The position numbers and the translations under genes were made by a program. Under the pieces are notes generated by a model that had not been told where the DNA came from, did not search any database, and worked only from the letters and a program-made list of their open reading frames with translations. Positions 1-12,383 of a stretch of DNA of 64,000 bases are shown here, in pieces (position 1 is the stretch's first letter; each line of letters opens with the position of its first letter). This stretch comes from Moringa oleifera (lineage: Eukaryota > Streptophyta > Magnoliopsida > Brassicales > Moringaceae), in assembly GCA_021397835.1 (NCBI GenBank), contig JAJFZO010000344.1, forward strand, positions 7,564,001 through 7,628,000. The letters are read 5' to 3'.

Positions 1-186
1 GTGCTCCAATTTTGACGGAAACATCAGACAGCTCTGCTTTCAAATCAATGATAAAAAACACTTTTAATCATAGAGAATCTTTAATTGATAAGAGAACTCG
101 ACTTTTAGTTTGCAGAAATAATAAACTAGAAGAGTATCGATTCCACAAATTTTTTTTGAAAGAAAAAATACAAAAAATTTACTAAC

Positions 187-3100
187 CGCTGCAATGGTGT
201 CATATATGGGACAGATGATTTGCTCAAGGAAGGACACAGAACCATTTTCAGTTATACAACTTGCAGAATGATTAGCCTCTCCATGATCCAATGTTGCATC
301 TAACTCCTTTGCCATCTGCAGAACCATGATAAAATTATTATTCATGATTAGAAATTAGAAAAATAAACCATTCAACCACTCGTATTACTCTAGCACGGCA
401 GGATTACTTGCAGGCAAGAACTTGAACGGAAATTAATGTTAACATCAGTAGCACCACAAAATCATAGACAAGTAAGGTGAAGCACAAACATTTAGACGAT
501 TGCATATTTCCTAACAAAACATACTTGGGGTTTCCAGACCCATGGATTCCTTTTTGGACAGACCACAAAGAAAAAATAGGTTTGCATGCTTGATGATGGA
601 TCACATGTAAAGAAAGCTAAATCTCACTTTTTTACTTTTTTTTTTTTTGGGATACCAAGAATTCTCCAAGGCAAGCCACTTCATAGTATACCCACCCGTG
701 CATGTAAACTCAGAAAGGCAACCTTGAACCTACAAGACAAGCACAGGTTTTTTGCTTTTTTTTTTAAATGTTGTCACATCATCTCAAACCAGGACCTTGT
801 CCCTTGCCAGCCCCTCCCTTGGCATTGAGGCAACCCTGTGGGATTAAATTTCACTCATTTTGAATAGCCAAGAAACTAAAACAAAGAATCATAATATAAT
901 CAAGTGCAGCCGCTGTTCTAGGATATCAATCAGTTGTTCAGTTTACACCACATTATAAAAGTAGCTAGTTAGCTCACCACAAGTGCCACTAACTCATCAG
1001 ATAGAAAGAGTGTTCTTAAAATTACAATTGAACAGTGGAACAACAAGACAATTATGGCATGTCAATTTGGAAAACATTTGATACAGAGTTAAGTGTCTCA
1101 CATGGTGGAATATATAGCAAATACATTCTGGAAGAAAACGGACATTAGCAGCTTCACCCCATATAAGAAAGTATAATGAAACCAGGAAAAGCTTCCTCTC
1201 CCTATTAATTGCTTCTAAACTGCAAGACACAAATTTAAGATTCATTAAAAAGTGTTGCAAGCAACAAAGTGTTTGGAGATAAAAACAGGGCACAGAATTA
1301 ACCTATTCCATACAAGACGAATACGCAAGTATTTGCACCATTTGATGTAGTTATCCAGCACCTTCAGGAAGACTTCATTGATAGCTTTCTCATCAATTTT
1401 CTATACAGGCCAAAACGAAGGCCCCAAGAAAGAAAAAAAATAGAAGAACAAGTTATTACTCAATAATTCTAACAAACATCATTTGATGCATGATCAAGAA
1501 CTCCATTAACGCAGAGCTTAAAATAACTGTTTACAAATCCCAATAATTTCAGGTGAAAGTAACATTTGAGATTATCTAAAGCACTCACTGGATCATTCTG
1601 ACCAGGTAGGCTATATCGAGATTGTGCATTTGCTACAGTAAGAACAACATTCTCACGCTGGTTCTTTACGTTGTCTTTCTGCAACAAGAAGAATGGAAAT
1701 AATTAGCAACAACACTTGGAGTAATACATAAAAATTACAAAATATATAGAGAGAGAGTTATCTGGTGAAGAAAGTCCAATCAAACCTGAAAGCCAAACAC
1801 ATACTCCAGAAGATCAAACATATCTGCATCTCGTTGACCAGAAATCTCAAAGTCAGCAGGAAGTCTGGGGAAGTTTTCAGTGTATTGGATTGCAGATACT
1901 GCACCTCGAACCTAGACATATCATCCAACTAATAAGTTGCAGGTCATAAATGCATTTAACTGAACAGAACATGAGAAAAAAAAAATGCAGCCTCCAGAAA
2001 ATCTACAACTCAAATCTAATTTCTCTCATTTGAAGTTCAACTTACTTCTGGAAAAACCCCAATAGCATTGGTCATCGATGGAGCATCCAGAGGAACAATA
2101 TTATAAGGTGTCAGTTCCCCAGTCAATGTCACATCAGCTTTCTTAATTCTACGCAACTGAAAAACAAAAAATAAACATTACAGCAACAGATACTTAATGA
2201 TGAGAAGAAATAGTAGAACATGCATGTCAACAATCACCACCAATATTAATCAGCTGAGATCCAATGCACCCCATTGTCTGAATTTGGTAACTCATAAAGC
2301 TCCAATGCATATAACTAACAAAAAAGAACCAAATATCTATAAGTCACATGCAACAGTGGAAGACAATTACTTCCTCTCTAATAAGCCTTCCAACCCCATC
2401 AGGATCTGCATCCTTACTAAGTGCCTCCATGACCTCCACTAAGGCCCTTAAAGTAGCAAATACCTTCCTCATCTCCAAGATCCTGCACCAAACACAATAA
2501 TTTACGAAATTTATCCAAGAGAAGAAAATGGAAGCATTGGTCAAAACAAAACAGGAGATTCTTGTCTCTCTTTTTTTGCCTTTTTCACCATGTAAATTTG
2601 CGCTACATGTGTCCATTTACAAATCCTACGAAAGAAAGAAAAACTACCAGATCAAGTTCAGCAAGTGTTCTGGCATATGCAAGAAGCGTTTCATATACCC
2701 AAGATTAGATACTCATAGAAATCACATTCTATCTCAAAAAGACCTTGACCTCAAAGATGACAATAAATCTACCCAAAGCATCCGATATAGCAAACCGTGA
2801 AGTGAAAGATCACAGTCATGATGAGGGAAGTCTAGATGTATACAGAAGTTCACCATATAAGCAGAGATCTAAACTTAAGAGAACTGAATGATATAATATT
2901 TCAACACAATTTTTCTTAACCAAGTCAATGTCCCATACTATCACAGCATATGAAACAAACTGTAAACACCAGAAGTCAGATGCTCCAAACTAAATGACAT
3001 GCTCTAGGATTACTATAGCGATTTTAACTTCTAAAACCTTAATACCATCTCCTCTGATATAGTTTTAACCATTTGCATACACTGAGCTATGGGATAAACT

Positions 3101-6100
3101 AACTTCATTCAGAATACTGGCACCCGAGCTGAATATGGAAAGACCACAACAGGTCTATGCGTTCATTATGGATATTAGTTCAAAAATTCAATGGCACTTC
3201 CATTGATGGATAAAAAGATAACTTGGCTCCTAGTTGCATCAGATGATGACTGCACCACAAGATGACATGGAAAACAACAGATGAGAACGAGTTTTGCACA
3301 TACTGCTCCACGTTAGCAGAAAAAGTTCCAGATTCCCGCCATTTCTGCTCCTCTTTTTGGATATCATCCACTCTGTGCCGTCTCTTGTAAAGTTGGTAAA
3401 ACTCCCACAGCCGCTCAATGTCACGATTGCGATCTATCGGACCCCCATCGGGTTTGGCAAGTTTTTGCTGCAGCAAATGATCAACATTAAAAATGTTGAA
3501 TTAAGACCAGAAAAAAAAAAATATATATATATATATAGCAGAAAACAATAGCATAAGAACCAGCCAAGATTTTCAGAATAGAAGTTGGCAGATATCAGTG
3601 TTTATAAAAAGGAACATGATAATGTCATTTATAAAGAAATGCACATATCGAGAGATGGTGATGACTGACATGTGAATATTTTAAATAACAAATTCGTTAA
3701 TTTGGGTCAATAAATTTATAAAGTTTTCCGCCTATGTCCTAAAAATAGACTGCATGACTACTAGTCTGATCTGCACGGTGCTAATAAAATGAGTTTTTTG
3801 AAAATATATATAGAAGCAATTAATATAACATCAAAATAAACTAACACGATAACTGTTATTTTAGAAGCTTAAAACATCCTCAGCCATTAATAGTTGAACA
3901 GTCTATCAATACACACACACACACATATATATATAGTTGAACAGATTCTTTAACAGCAGATGAACTACAATGAGAGCAAATTCTTGTGTCGGAATGAAAA
4001 GCTTAAAACTCTCTGAAGAAAAAGGATAATTATTTAAGAAATATTCATGAAATTCTAAGCTATATTGCCATTATGACATTCTTTTTAACAATGAATTAAA
4101 GATGCTGTGACAAATAGGTCCATATCTACCATCAGAATCAATATGCCAGCAATGCCCCATCAAGTCTTGACATATCCCCTCTGAATCATTTGGAGATAAC
4201 CATGAATTATGTTTAATCAATAATTACCACTCAAGAATGGAAACTGAAGTAATACCTTAATTACAGACATCAAACCAGTCTTGAACTGTAGAACACCTCT
4301 ACCGTCACTGTTTGGGTCCAAATGTTGAGCCATATCATATGCCTTCTCACACACTACAATTGAATCATATCAGTGAAGACAGAATTTCAAAATCACAGAT
4401 AATTAAGCAGGAAAGTTGCCAGTAGGCATTAACCTTCAGTCAAAATCTAAAATACCGAGAGTTGTAATATTTTGGTACTAAACCAATAGAAAAGAAATGG
4501 TTTGTTCACCAGGCCATTCACCCTTTTCAAGGGCCATGTCACTGGGTGTGGAGCTATAAGCATCTCCACTTCAAAAAATATCAAATAATTACATCTGAGT
4601 TCAAACTTAATTAGCAATGCAACCTAGAATTCACCATGGCACGAAATATGGATAAAGAAAAATATGCATGCACAAGCACGAATATGAAATTAAAAATATA
4701 CCCTCACAGGGGCATGATTTCTGATTGCATATTACAGAGACACGTAAACATAAAGACTAGGCAGATTGAGCTTTCGACGACCTCCTAAAAGCATGACAAC
4801 AATCACCACTTTCAACAGGAGCTCAAAGTCAAACAACTCTATCAATAATCCTATTAATTGGATCTTAATGTTTCTCATTCCAGACCACCATGAACAAGTC
4901 GATGATATTACATGCAGTATATACATCTTTCTCATTCACATACAGCCTCCTGAAGCCTATATGGCATTTTAACTTTAACCAAAAACACCAAAGTGATCAC
5001 TTTATGACAGAAAACAAATCATCCAAGCCAACTACTCTACACATGCATCACAAAAACTATCACATGTATTATCTAAAAAATAGGGGGAAAAAACAGTGAC
5101 ATCTCAGCTATGTACAATCCATCTGCCCTTGTATGCTTAATCACATCCATAAAAAGGAAAGATACAACAGCAAAGCGTACCAACTCATTTTTCGGCAACA
5201 CCAAACATCGAGGGATCATTAAATACACTTCCCTTATCCTCCATAACGTAGATTTTTTTCTACACCTGGAAAGATGCTTTTATTTCTATTCACCAATCAC
5301 TAATCTGCCATACATCCATCCCAAACAGGATGATTTTCCCCGTAGCCATTATTCTTAAAGAAAAACAAGTCATGCACTAGACACCTATATTAACAAAACC
5401 TCTCCTCTGATTTCAATTGGCATGAAATGATAAACCCGTGAGCTTAATCAATCTAGCCAAAACTACCCAGTCTTGCTATTACAGCCATACAGGTACTCAT
5501 TCCTAGTGTTTTTTTTTTTTTTTTTTTTTGAGCAGGAACAAAAGTTTATTTATTATTTACATAGCACCAAGGGGGTGCACCCCATTGCGTTATCAGTCAG
5601 TTCCTATCTGCCAGATATTCTATGAACTCTAGCATCTCTCCCTCATTTACAAAACATTCACCTGTACCTCAGGATTTTAATATATAAAGCCATAGCCCTC
5701 TAATTACATTCACTGTTGTTTCGTTATTCTCAAAAGCCCTTTTGTTTCGTTCCTTCCATACCAGCCAAAAAATTAGATGATGAATCATACAAATCATCCT
5801 TCTCCCTTCTTTTCCTAACTTTTGCCCAGTCCAGGCCAGTAACTCCATGTCAACAGAGCCTGCAGGGACCCATTACAGACCCAGCAGATTCATTACATGC
5901 CCCCACAAGTGGCTTGCCCAACTGCAGCCTACCAGAAGGTGATAGACTGTTTCCTCCTCTTGTTTACGCATACAACACCTATTCACTATACAGTGTCCTG
6001 CTCTCCTCAAGTCATACCTAGTATTAACTCGTACTAAAAGCAGAATTAACCAAACATAAATCTATTACCTACGTGACACCAAATGATACATACTTGCAAA

Positions 6101-6417
6101 GTGAAAAACCCCACTCAATCAAGACAAGTAGAGGGTAAATCCACGTGTAGAAGACAAATAATTGAACAACAAACTTAAGCCAAATTTACCGAGACCAAGA
6201 GATACTTACATATCCTGGCAACATTAGGATTCTCTGATTGAATCTCATCGGCAGCCTGTAGGATGGCATTGATGTTGGTGGCGCGACCGAGCGAGGGAGG
6301 GACCGCACCAGCAAGGCCGGTTGGGGTCCTCCCATGGCCTTGACCGGCACTTCTCAGCTGCTCCCTCTTCAAGGTGGCTCGCACCAGCCTCTCCCAATTA
6401 TCGTAAATTCTAGCCAT
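187..6417 (-). CDS. GSL8: Callose synthase (GSL8/CALS10 type), 5' part, first 10 exons
   Basis: Plasma-membrane (1,3)-beta-glucan synthase that makes callose at cell plates and plasmodesmata. The start codon is at 6417. Exons on the minus strand: 6210-6417, 4256-4353, 3304-3467, 2371-2482, 2046-2156, 1786-1911, 1589-1678, 1303-1400, 1102-1219, 187-315. They join in frame to the first 418 residues of a protein that is about 1,900 residues in the family. The N-terminus (MARIYDNWERLVRATLKREQ), the block AGAVPPSLGRATNINAIL, the basic block YKRRHRVDDIQKEEQKWRES and the start of the FKS1 domain (VSLYFLIWGEAANVRFLPEC) match Arabidopsis GSL8 as I remember it, better than other GSL members. The glycosyltransferase core and membrane segments lie left of the window. 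Bases 1-186 are intron 10. Intron 1 is 1.86 kb and carries a LINE remnant. The gene is divergent from HAL3, and the upstream DNA is AT-rich. Confidence 0.95.
3910..3935. repeat. (CA)n/(TA)n microsatellite in callose synthase intron 2
   Basis: A run of AC dinucleotides passes directly into a run of AT dinucleotides. It lies inside intron 2 and affects no exon. Confidence 0.9.
5509..6011 (-). mobile_element. 5'-truncated LINE (non-LTR retroelement) 3' end in callose synthase intron 1
   Basis: Read on the minus strand, this 503-bp block decodes to decayed pieces of the zf-RVT tail of a plant L1-type LINE. One piece is EEETVYHLLVGCSWASHLW near 5960-5890. Another is FWLVWKERNKRAFENNETT near 5800-5700. 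An in-frame stop and a frame change separate them. The element ends in a 21-base poly-A tail, seen as T at 5509-5529. The flanking 12-mers TCATTCCTAGTG (5497-5508) and TCATACCTAGTA (6012-6023) match at 10 of 12 positions and look like an aged target-site duplication. The element lies in the same orientation as the host gene. It is non-functional because it lacks the endonuclease and reverse transcriptase regions. Confidence 0.85.
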
Positions 6418-7555
6418 CCGATCTCAGGAATCAAATTCGACTATAAAAGTGAAACCCTAGATGCTTTAATCAAATTAGAAATGAGGAAAAAAGAAAAAGA
6501 CGAGAAGACCGCGCTCAGACCGAGTTGAATCAAGTCGGTGGTGGTTAGCCAATCCTATGGCCAATCCCCTCAACAAATTTCTCCCAGACGCTTTCAACAA
6601 TGAGGTTTAAGAACCAAAAAGAAAAGTGACTATCCTAGTAGCAGAGACGGAGAGATCGCGGGAAAAGGAAGATGGTGGGGATGATAACTTGAATTACGAT
6701 TTTAACCTTCGTCGTGAAGAGACCGTTGTAGTTTAACATGGCCTCCTCACCGTCGATCAACAGCGACTTGCCTCAATCTATTGGTTAATTGACATTCGGT
6801 CTCCATCAGGCGTAAATGCCATACAATTTCTTACTTACAACCGAAGAATATGAAAGATTTTTCTAATATCAAAATAAGAAAATTATTCCTATTAACCAAA
6901 TTAATCGTATTTAAATAAATACAAATAAATAAGTTTATAATAATGTTATTGTTTTGTAATCTTAGTGAGCTTAAGAGGTGGTCTAAATCATCGATTTTAC
7001 ACTACTGCAAAATTCAATTCCATGGTCTTTTTCCTTCCTCATTTTCTAACCAAACCGTGTATTGAATGGCTTACTTTTCCATACCTTTTCAAAAAAAGTT
7101 CTTTTTATAAATTTATAAACTGACATGTGCATTCCACGTGCTTTCCCTTCATTACAATTGGAACCAATTTTTTAAATTTATTTATTTTTCTAAAATAAAA
7201 TATCCTCCAACTGACCCAGTTATAACAATCTTAGAAGGTTTGACCATTTGATGATGCATTACAGATTTGTAACAAATTTTACATCATGTCCTGGGATTTC
7301 AATTGTTATATTCAACCAATAAAATTAAATAAATTAGAAGTAATCCAAAATTGTATTTAAATCTCAAATACAATAGTCACAAAGATGTCCTTTTTCAGGC
7401 CATGATGAATATTATAGTTTTAAATTTTAAATCCAATTAATCAGTAACTTTTGTTTTTTTTTTTTTTGAGATGCATGAATCATGCAAACAACACCTTCTT
7501 TTAGTTGGTAATATATATTTACTTGAAAATAAAAAAGTAAACAAATAATAAATTT

Positions 7556-7986
7556 TAAGATAAATATTATTTAATTTTTAAAAATTATCTAAATAAATAT
7601 TGATTGATATAAAATAATTAAATTAGACTTTGTCTTAAATTATTATAAAATTTTAATAACAAATATAATTTTATTGTTAACATATCAATTTTAAATAATT
7701 TTTAACTCATAAATTATTTGTTATGATTTTTTAATTTTTTAACAGTAATTTTTTACAAAATCATATTAGTATTAAATTTTTTATTATGATAGTTTTTTTA
7801 CATTCATAAATAAAATATTAAAGTAAAATTTATAATATAATATCTTTAATTTAAATATTTTTAATTTTAAAAAATATTAAATTTATTTACTTCTCATTAA
7901 CCAAAGTATATTTAAATACGTTTTAAAGTAAGAGTAAAAATTAAAAAATAAAATATTTTTTTAAAATTTAAAACAATATTTATCTA
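7556..7986 (-). mobile_element. AT-rich long-TIR (MITE-like) element, copy 1, reverse orientation
   Basis: The left end begins AGATAAATATTATTT. The right end, reverse-complemented, begins AGATAAATATTGTTT, so the termini form an inverted repeat. Inside is the reverse complement of the family marker (ATCATAA followed by an A run, near 7780-7797) seen in forward orientation in other copies. No open reading frame is present. No clear target-site duplication could be called because the flanks are also AT-rich. It is about 430 bp, slightly shorter than the other copies. Confidence 0.6.
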
Positions 7987-8111
7987 ATGTATTATTTTAT
8001 TAGTTAAAAGTTCATATCCAATCTTTATTTGAATATTTTAAAATTACAATATATTAATAATATTATTTCAGTCATTTCATTTTTATAAATTTATGACATA
8101 AATAATTTTAA

Positions 8112-8609
8112 AATAGATATCATTTTGAATTTTATTTTTTCTAAGTAAATTTTTATTTTTAAAATATATCTAAATAAATTTTAGTATTTTAATTTTATTT
8201 AAATTAAATCTTATTTAAAAAATTTAAATATTAAATATATTTAAATTAAAAATATTTTATAATAAATTTTAACTTATAATTTTTTAAATATGTAAAAAAA
8301 TATTCAAGATATCATCATAAAAAAAATTTTAATACGAAAAATATATTTTAAAATAATATATTATCAACAATTTCAAAAATTTTATAAAAATAAATAAGTA
8401 ATTTTAAATTTTAAATTTTAAAAATAAAATTTAAATGAAGTATGTAATTTATTTAAATAGTTCTTAGTTATTTTAATAAAAAATATTAATATTTTATAAT
8501 TATTTTAAGTGAATATGCAATTTAAACAAAATTAATCAATTAAAATTTATTTAAATATATTTTAAAAATTAAAGTTTAATAAAAATAAAATTTTAAATGA
8601 TTTTTACTC
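8112..8609 (+). mobile_element. AT-rich long-TIR (MITE-like) element, copy 2
   Basis: The first ~85 bases and the reverse complement of the last ~85 bases are similar over most of their length. Shared blocks include ATCATTT, AATTTTATTTTT, TTTTTAAAATATAT and TAAATAAATTTTA. The centre carries the family marker ATCATCATAAAAAA near 8311. The total is about 498 bp, close to the 509 and 515 bp of copies 3 and 4. It has no coding capacity. It lies in the spacer between callose synthase and HAL3, ending about 400 bp before the HAL3 leader exon. No target duplication was recognised. Confidence 0.65.
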
Positions 8610-8999
8610 GTTATTTTATTTTAATATATTATTAATGACTGTATATTTCTGCATACATAATTCGTGAAGGTACCATAGAATGAGTTTCCTTGAAACACAG
8701 GGCCAATAAAATATTTGTCCGTCCACGGATGTGGCGGAATAAACAGCGGCAAGCGCGCGGTCAAGTTTAAGCTTTCCCGCCGTTCCGCTTTGGATGGTTT
8801 TAAAAAGAACGGCACCCGAAAAAAAAAAAAAAACCTCTTACGGCGCATTTGGTAATAAAGGAATTTTGAGAAACAGTGTGTTTTAGCGTGAAGAAGACGG
8901 CGCGGCTACGGGGAATTCTTTTGGTATAAAAGCTTGAAGCGGAGGGCACTGTGTATTTGAGGGGGATGACGAAGACTCGTCGCTGGGAAGCCAAACGCG

Positions 9000-9094
9000 G
9001 CGTGTTTTGAACTTTGCTTTCTTCAGCGCTGTTTCTCTGGTCTTCTTGAGAGCCCCAAAGACGATCGGAGTAGTTTGCGAGCTCATTACAACGA
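9000..9094 (+). other. HAL3 non-coding leader exon (3' end at 9094)
   Basis: A consensus donor GTAAGT starts at 9095, after a GC-richer stretch with no usable start codon in the HAL3 frame. The first coding exon has its acceptor at 10943-10944, three bases before the ATG. This implies a 1.85-kb intron in the 5' UTR. The transcription start is not visible, so the left edge given here is arbitrary. Confidence 0.5.
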
Positions 9095-10947
9095 GTAAGT
9101 GCACGATAACTCTCTGATTAAACGAGAATTTCTGCGTTGCAGATCTCTCGACAGAGAAACATGACGTACATTTTGATTAATCTGTGAACTATACAAGTTC
9201 TTAGCCTGTTTGATTGTGAGAAAAACTAGGTGGAATGCAGAAAGTAATCAGAAAATTGACAGTTACATATTTGGTTTTATTGAATTTTCTTGCACTGGAA
9301 AGTTAAGGAAGACAGAGTGTTTTCTAGGCTCAGTTGAGTGTGTGTATGTGAACAATTTTTGTACATCTGTATAATATGAGATAAAAGGTTTCAAATGCCT
9401 TTTCTTTTTCTGGCATTTTTAGCCATCCAAACAATGCACTATCTTGAAGGATGTTTGATGATCTGATGGGTTGTTATTTCTTGATCTTCCAATTTTTCTC
9501 TCGTGGTTGTATTGTTTATGCTCTTTTTATTTTATTTTTGGAGGAAACCACTGGTTTCCGGATCATTAGGTTTCATTGCAAGTTTTAGTGTCACAATTTG
9601 TTTTATTGTTGTTTTGTTTCAGTGCTCCTATACTTGTTAACTGTATAATTTCCATTTGGAATCGGATTCTGGAGACAATATTGTTTCTTGCTCAATTAGC
9701 TGATTTGATCAATTATAAATTCACTTCTGTGCCCTTATCATTTTTGTGCTACTTTTTTTGGTTCCTATTATCTTGGGCCTGATCTTTTCATTTTAACATG
9801 ATTGTTTGATCTCAAACAAACTCAAGAAGAAACTTTCTTCCTTGATTTTCTTTTCTTACGGAGATATTGAGACTTGGAAATGGTACTTTCGTCTATAAAA
9901 TTGCATTTTCTCTCAATTAATTACCAGTCATATTGTCATCTGGAAGCATTTAAGTAGTTTCTTGTTTAGTTTTTGTCTTCAGGTACTATCATATCTTATT
10001 ATGTTTGAGAATTTGGCATTGAGAACTCTCTGAGCATGCACCATGGATTTTATTGTTTACTATTTTATTTAATCTTGGGCTCTCTTATATGGCACTAGTG
10101 AGTAGATATGGTGCAACTTTAATCAAAATAATGAAATGTGTTAGTAGGTGATTGACCATGTGCAAATATGGCTTAGTAGGTTTGAATCAATGGAAACTTT
10201 GCTCTGTAATTTTGAGTTTTGCTACAATTTTAGCCTCCCCGGTATACAAAATGTTCAGTTGGCACCTCTTAGGTGTTTAGTGAGATGCTTAAAAATGGTA
10301 TATGGACAAGATCATGCTCAAAATAAAGAATGCTTCACTGGAAGCTTGCACTTGAGTTAAATGAAAGTGCCATGTGTAGATCTTATTTGAGAGGATTGAC
10401 TGGTCAAAAATAAAGTTTTGGTTCTCTGAGGACAATGATTGACACTGAAAGCTGTTTCAGGCTAACGGCTTAAATTATACCTATAGCTAATTAACATTTG
10501 AAATGGTTGAACCAGACCAGCTGTCAAGTTTAATGAAAAGGGCAATTATCATCTTTGAACATATTGCTATAGCTGATTAGATCTAGGGTGACGATGAACT
10601 ACTGTGAGTATTCTTGATTGAAGGCTTATGTTTCTTCCCATATACTTTTGAAATAGACTTAGATATTACTTCAACTTTTTATACTTGTGGGAAAAGGAAG
10701 ACATCTTTGTTTTCAAAGTGGATAACTGTATCTGAAACTCTTCTTCTTGTGAGAACATTTCTTAATGGATTTAACTGATTGAACTTCCATCAGTTACTTC
10801 CAAGTTACCATCAGAGTGGTCTAGATGATTAACTGCATATTGGAGATTGATAATACAGGTTGATCTTTTTCTTAGCATGCATGAGGATACTTCATACATC
10901 AGTCAACATTAGAATATTCACCATATTTCTCTAATATCAAATAGGTT

Positions 10948-12383
10948 ATGGCATATTCTGAACCTGGGAGTTCAGAGGGGGCACCAGGACAATTTGGCAC
11001 AACTCATAGGAAGCCTCGGATTTTACTTGCTGCCAGTGGAAGTGTAGCTGCAATCAAGTTTGGGAATCTTTGTCGTTGTTTTACTGGCTGGGCCGAAGTG
11101 ATAGCAGTTGTTACGAGGACCTCTTTGCATTTTATTGATAGAGCCTCACTCCCTAAAGATCTTATTATTTACACTGATGAGCATGAATGGGCTTGTTGGA
11201 GGAGAATAGGTGATCCTGTGCTTCACATTGAACTACGCAGATGGGCTGATATTATGGTTATTGCTCCGTTGTCGGCAAACACACTTGGCAAGGTAATATG
11301 TTTGGGCCATCTCAGAATAACTTTCCCTAATATCTCATGCCTAGTTTGGCTTGCAAAGTTATGCCTTTGTTTGGTGAATGTGTCCCTAAAATGGCGTGGT
11401 ATCTTTGATTGACTTCAGTTCTCTTTTTGATGCCTTTATGGAGCTAGAAATGGTGTATTCTTAGCATGTCAAATAATTTTCTTAAGAACTGAATGAAATA
11501 GCTTTCATCTGGTTCTATATAGCAGCCTATCAACTTACATATTCTGGGGAGTGTATGGAGTCTCTTTGAAGAAAAGTCATTATCATTTTTCAATTCTTCA
11601 TGCACATATACATTCATCGGAGTGCAGAATGTCACTCGTTTATAAACAAGTGTAATGTTCTTTGGGCTCGTCTTCTGAACTTTTTTTTTTACTTTTGTGG
11701 GTGAGGTGGAGATGGTGGTAAGCATTCACTGAGATTCCAATTCTAATTTGGCCTTTCAGAAATGTTCGTTCTTAGTAGAATATTCCATGTGTTTAAAACC
11801 GAACTTCTGTAATTATGTTAACTACCGGTTTCTGCAACTTCTCTTTGCATTGACCTTGCCCATCATTGCAGCTGAGTTATCACTAGGTTTTGCTTTGTGT
11901 TTATCAAACTAATCAGCCCGTAACAGTCTAACCGTTTGTACTTTTAGTAGCGACTCATGGTTCTGATTCCCATTCGTTTGAAATGAAATGCAACCACAAA
12001 AGGATTGTACTCTTACATGTTTGTTGAAGAGACACGTGATACATGCATAAGAGACTTGATCACAATATGTGGCTCATTATCTTTTGCTTACGGTCTTGTT
12101 GTAGATTGCTGGTGGACTGTGCGATAATCTGCTGACAAGCATTGTGCGGGCCTGGGACTACAGCAAACCACTCTTTGTTGCACCGGCTATGAACACTTTC
12201 ATGTGGAAAAGTTCATTCACAGAAAAACATATGATGTTAATAGATGAACTTGGAATTGCTCTTATCCCACCTGTTACCAAGAGGCTGGCTTGTGGGGATT
12301 ACGGAAATGGTGCAATGGCTGAACCTTCTCTAATCTACTCGACTGTAAGAGTCTATTTGGAGGTACACCCTCCTAGCAGGTGA
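10948..12383 (+). CDS. HAL3: Phosphopantothenoylcysteine decarboxylase (HAL3 flavoprotein)
   Basis: FMN-dependent decarboxylase (EC 4.1.1.36) that converts 4'-phospho-N-pantothenoylcysteine to 4'-phosphopantetheine in coenzyme A synthesis. Coding exons 10948-11292 and 12105-12383 join in phase 0 to 207 residues, the usual length for plant HAL3. An FMN-binding Rossmann start (RILLAASGSVAAIKFGNLC) lies at residues 24-42. The catalytic His is in VLHIELRRWAD (His93). Asn145 in the PAMN motif and Cys178 in RLACGDYGNGAM form the substrate clamp. These three sit at a constant +3 offset from Arabidopsis HAL3a His90/Asn142/Cys175. The trimeric enzyme is cytosolic; no targeting peptide is seen. The start is chosen because it is the first ATG after the acceptor and is in frame with the whole domain. 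A 21-bp tandem repeat lies in the 3' flank. Confidence 0.96.

Larger units (their letters stand above)
6418..9000. other. Divergent intergenic region, callose synthase / HAL3
   Basis: The first 250-300 bases next to the callose synthase start have mixed composition and probably hold its 5' UTR and promoter. From about 6840 to 8640 the sequence is extremely AT-rich and has no coding potential. This part contains two terminal-inverted-repeat elements listed separately. From 8640 the composition returns to normal, and 8640-9000 is the likely HAL3 promoter. No TATA box could be assigned with confidence in such AT-rich sequence. Confidence 0.7.
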
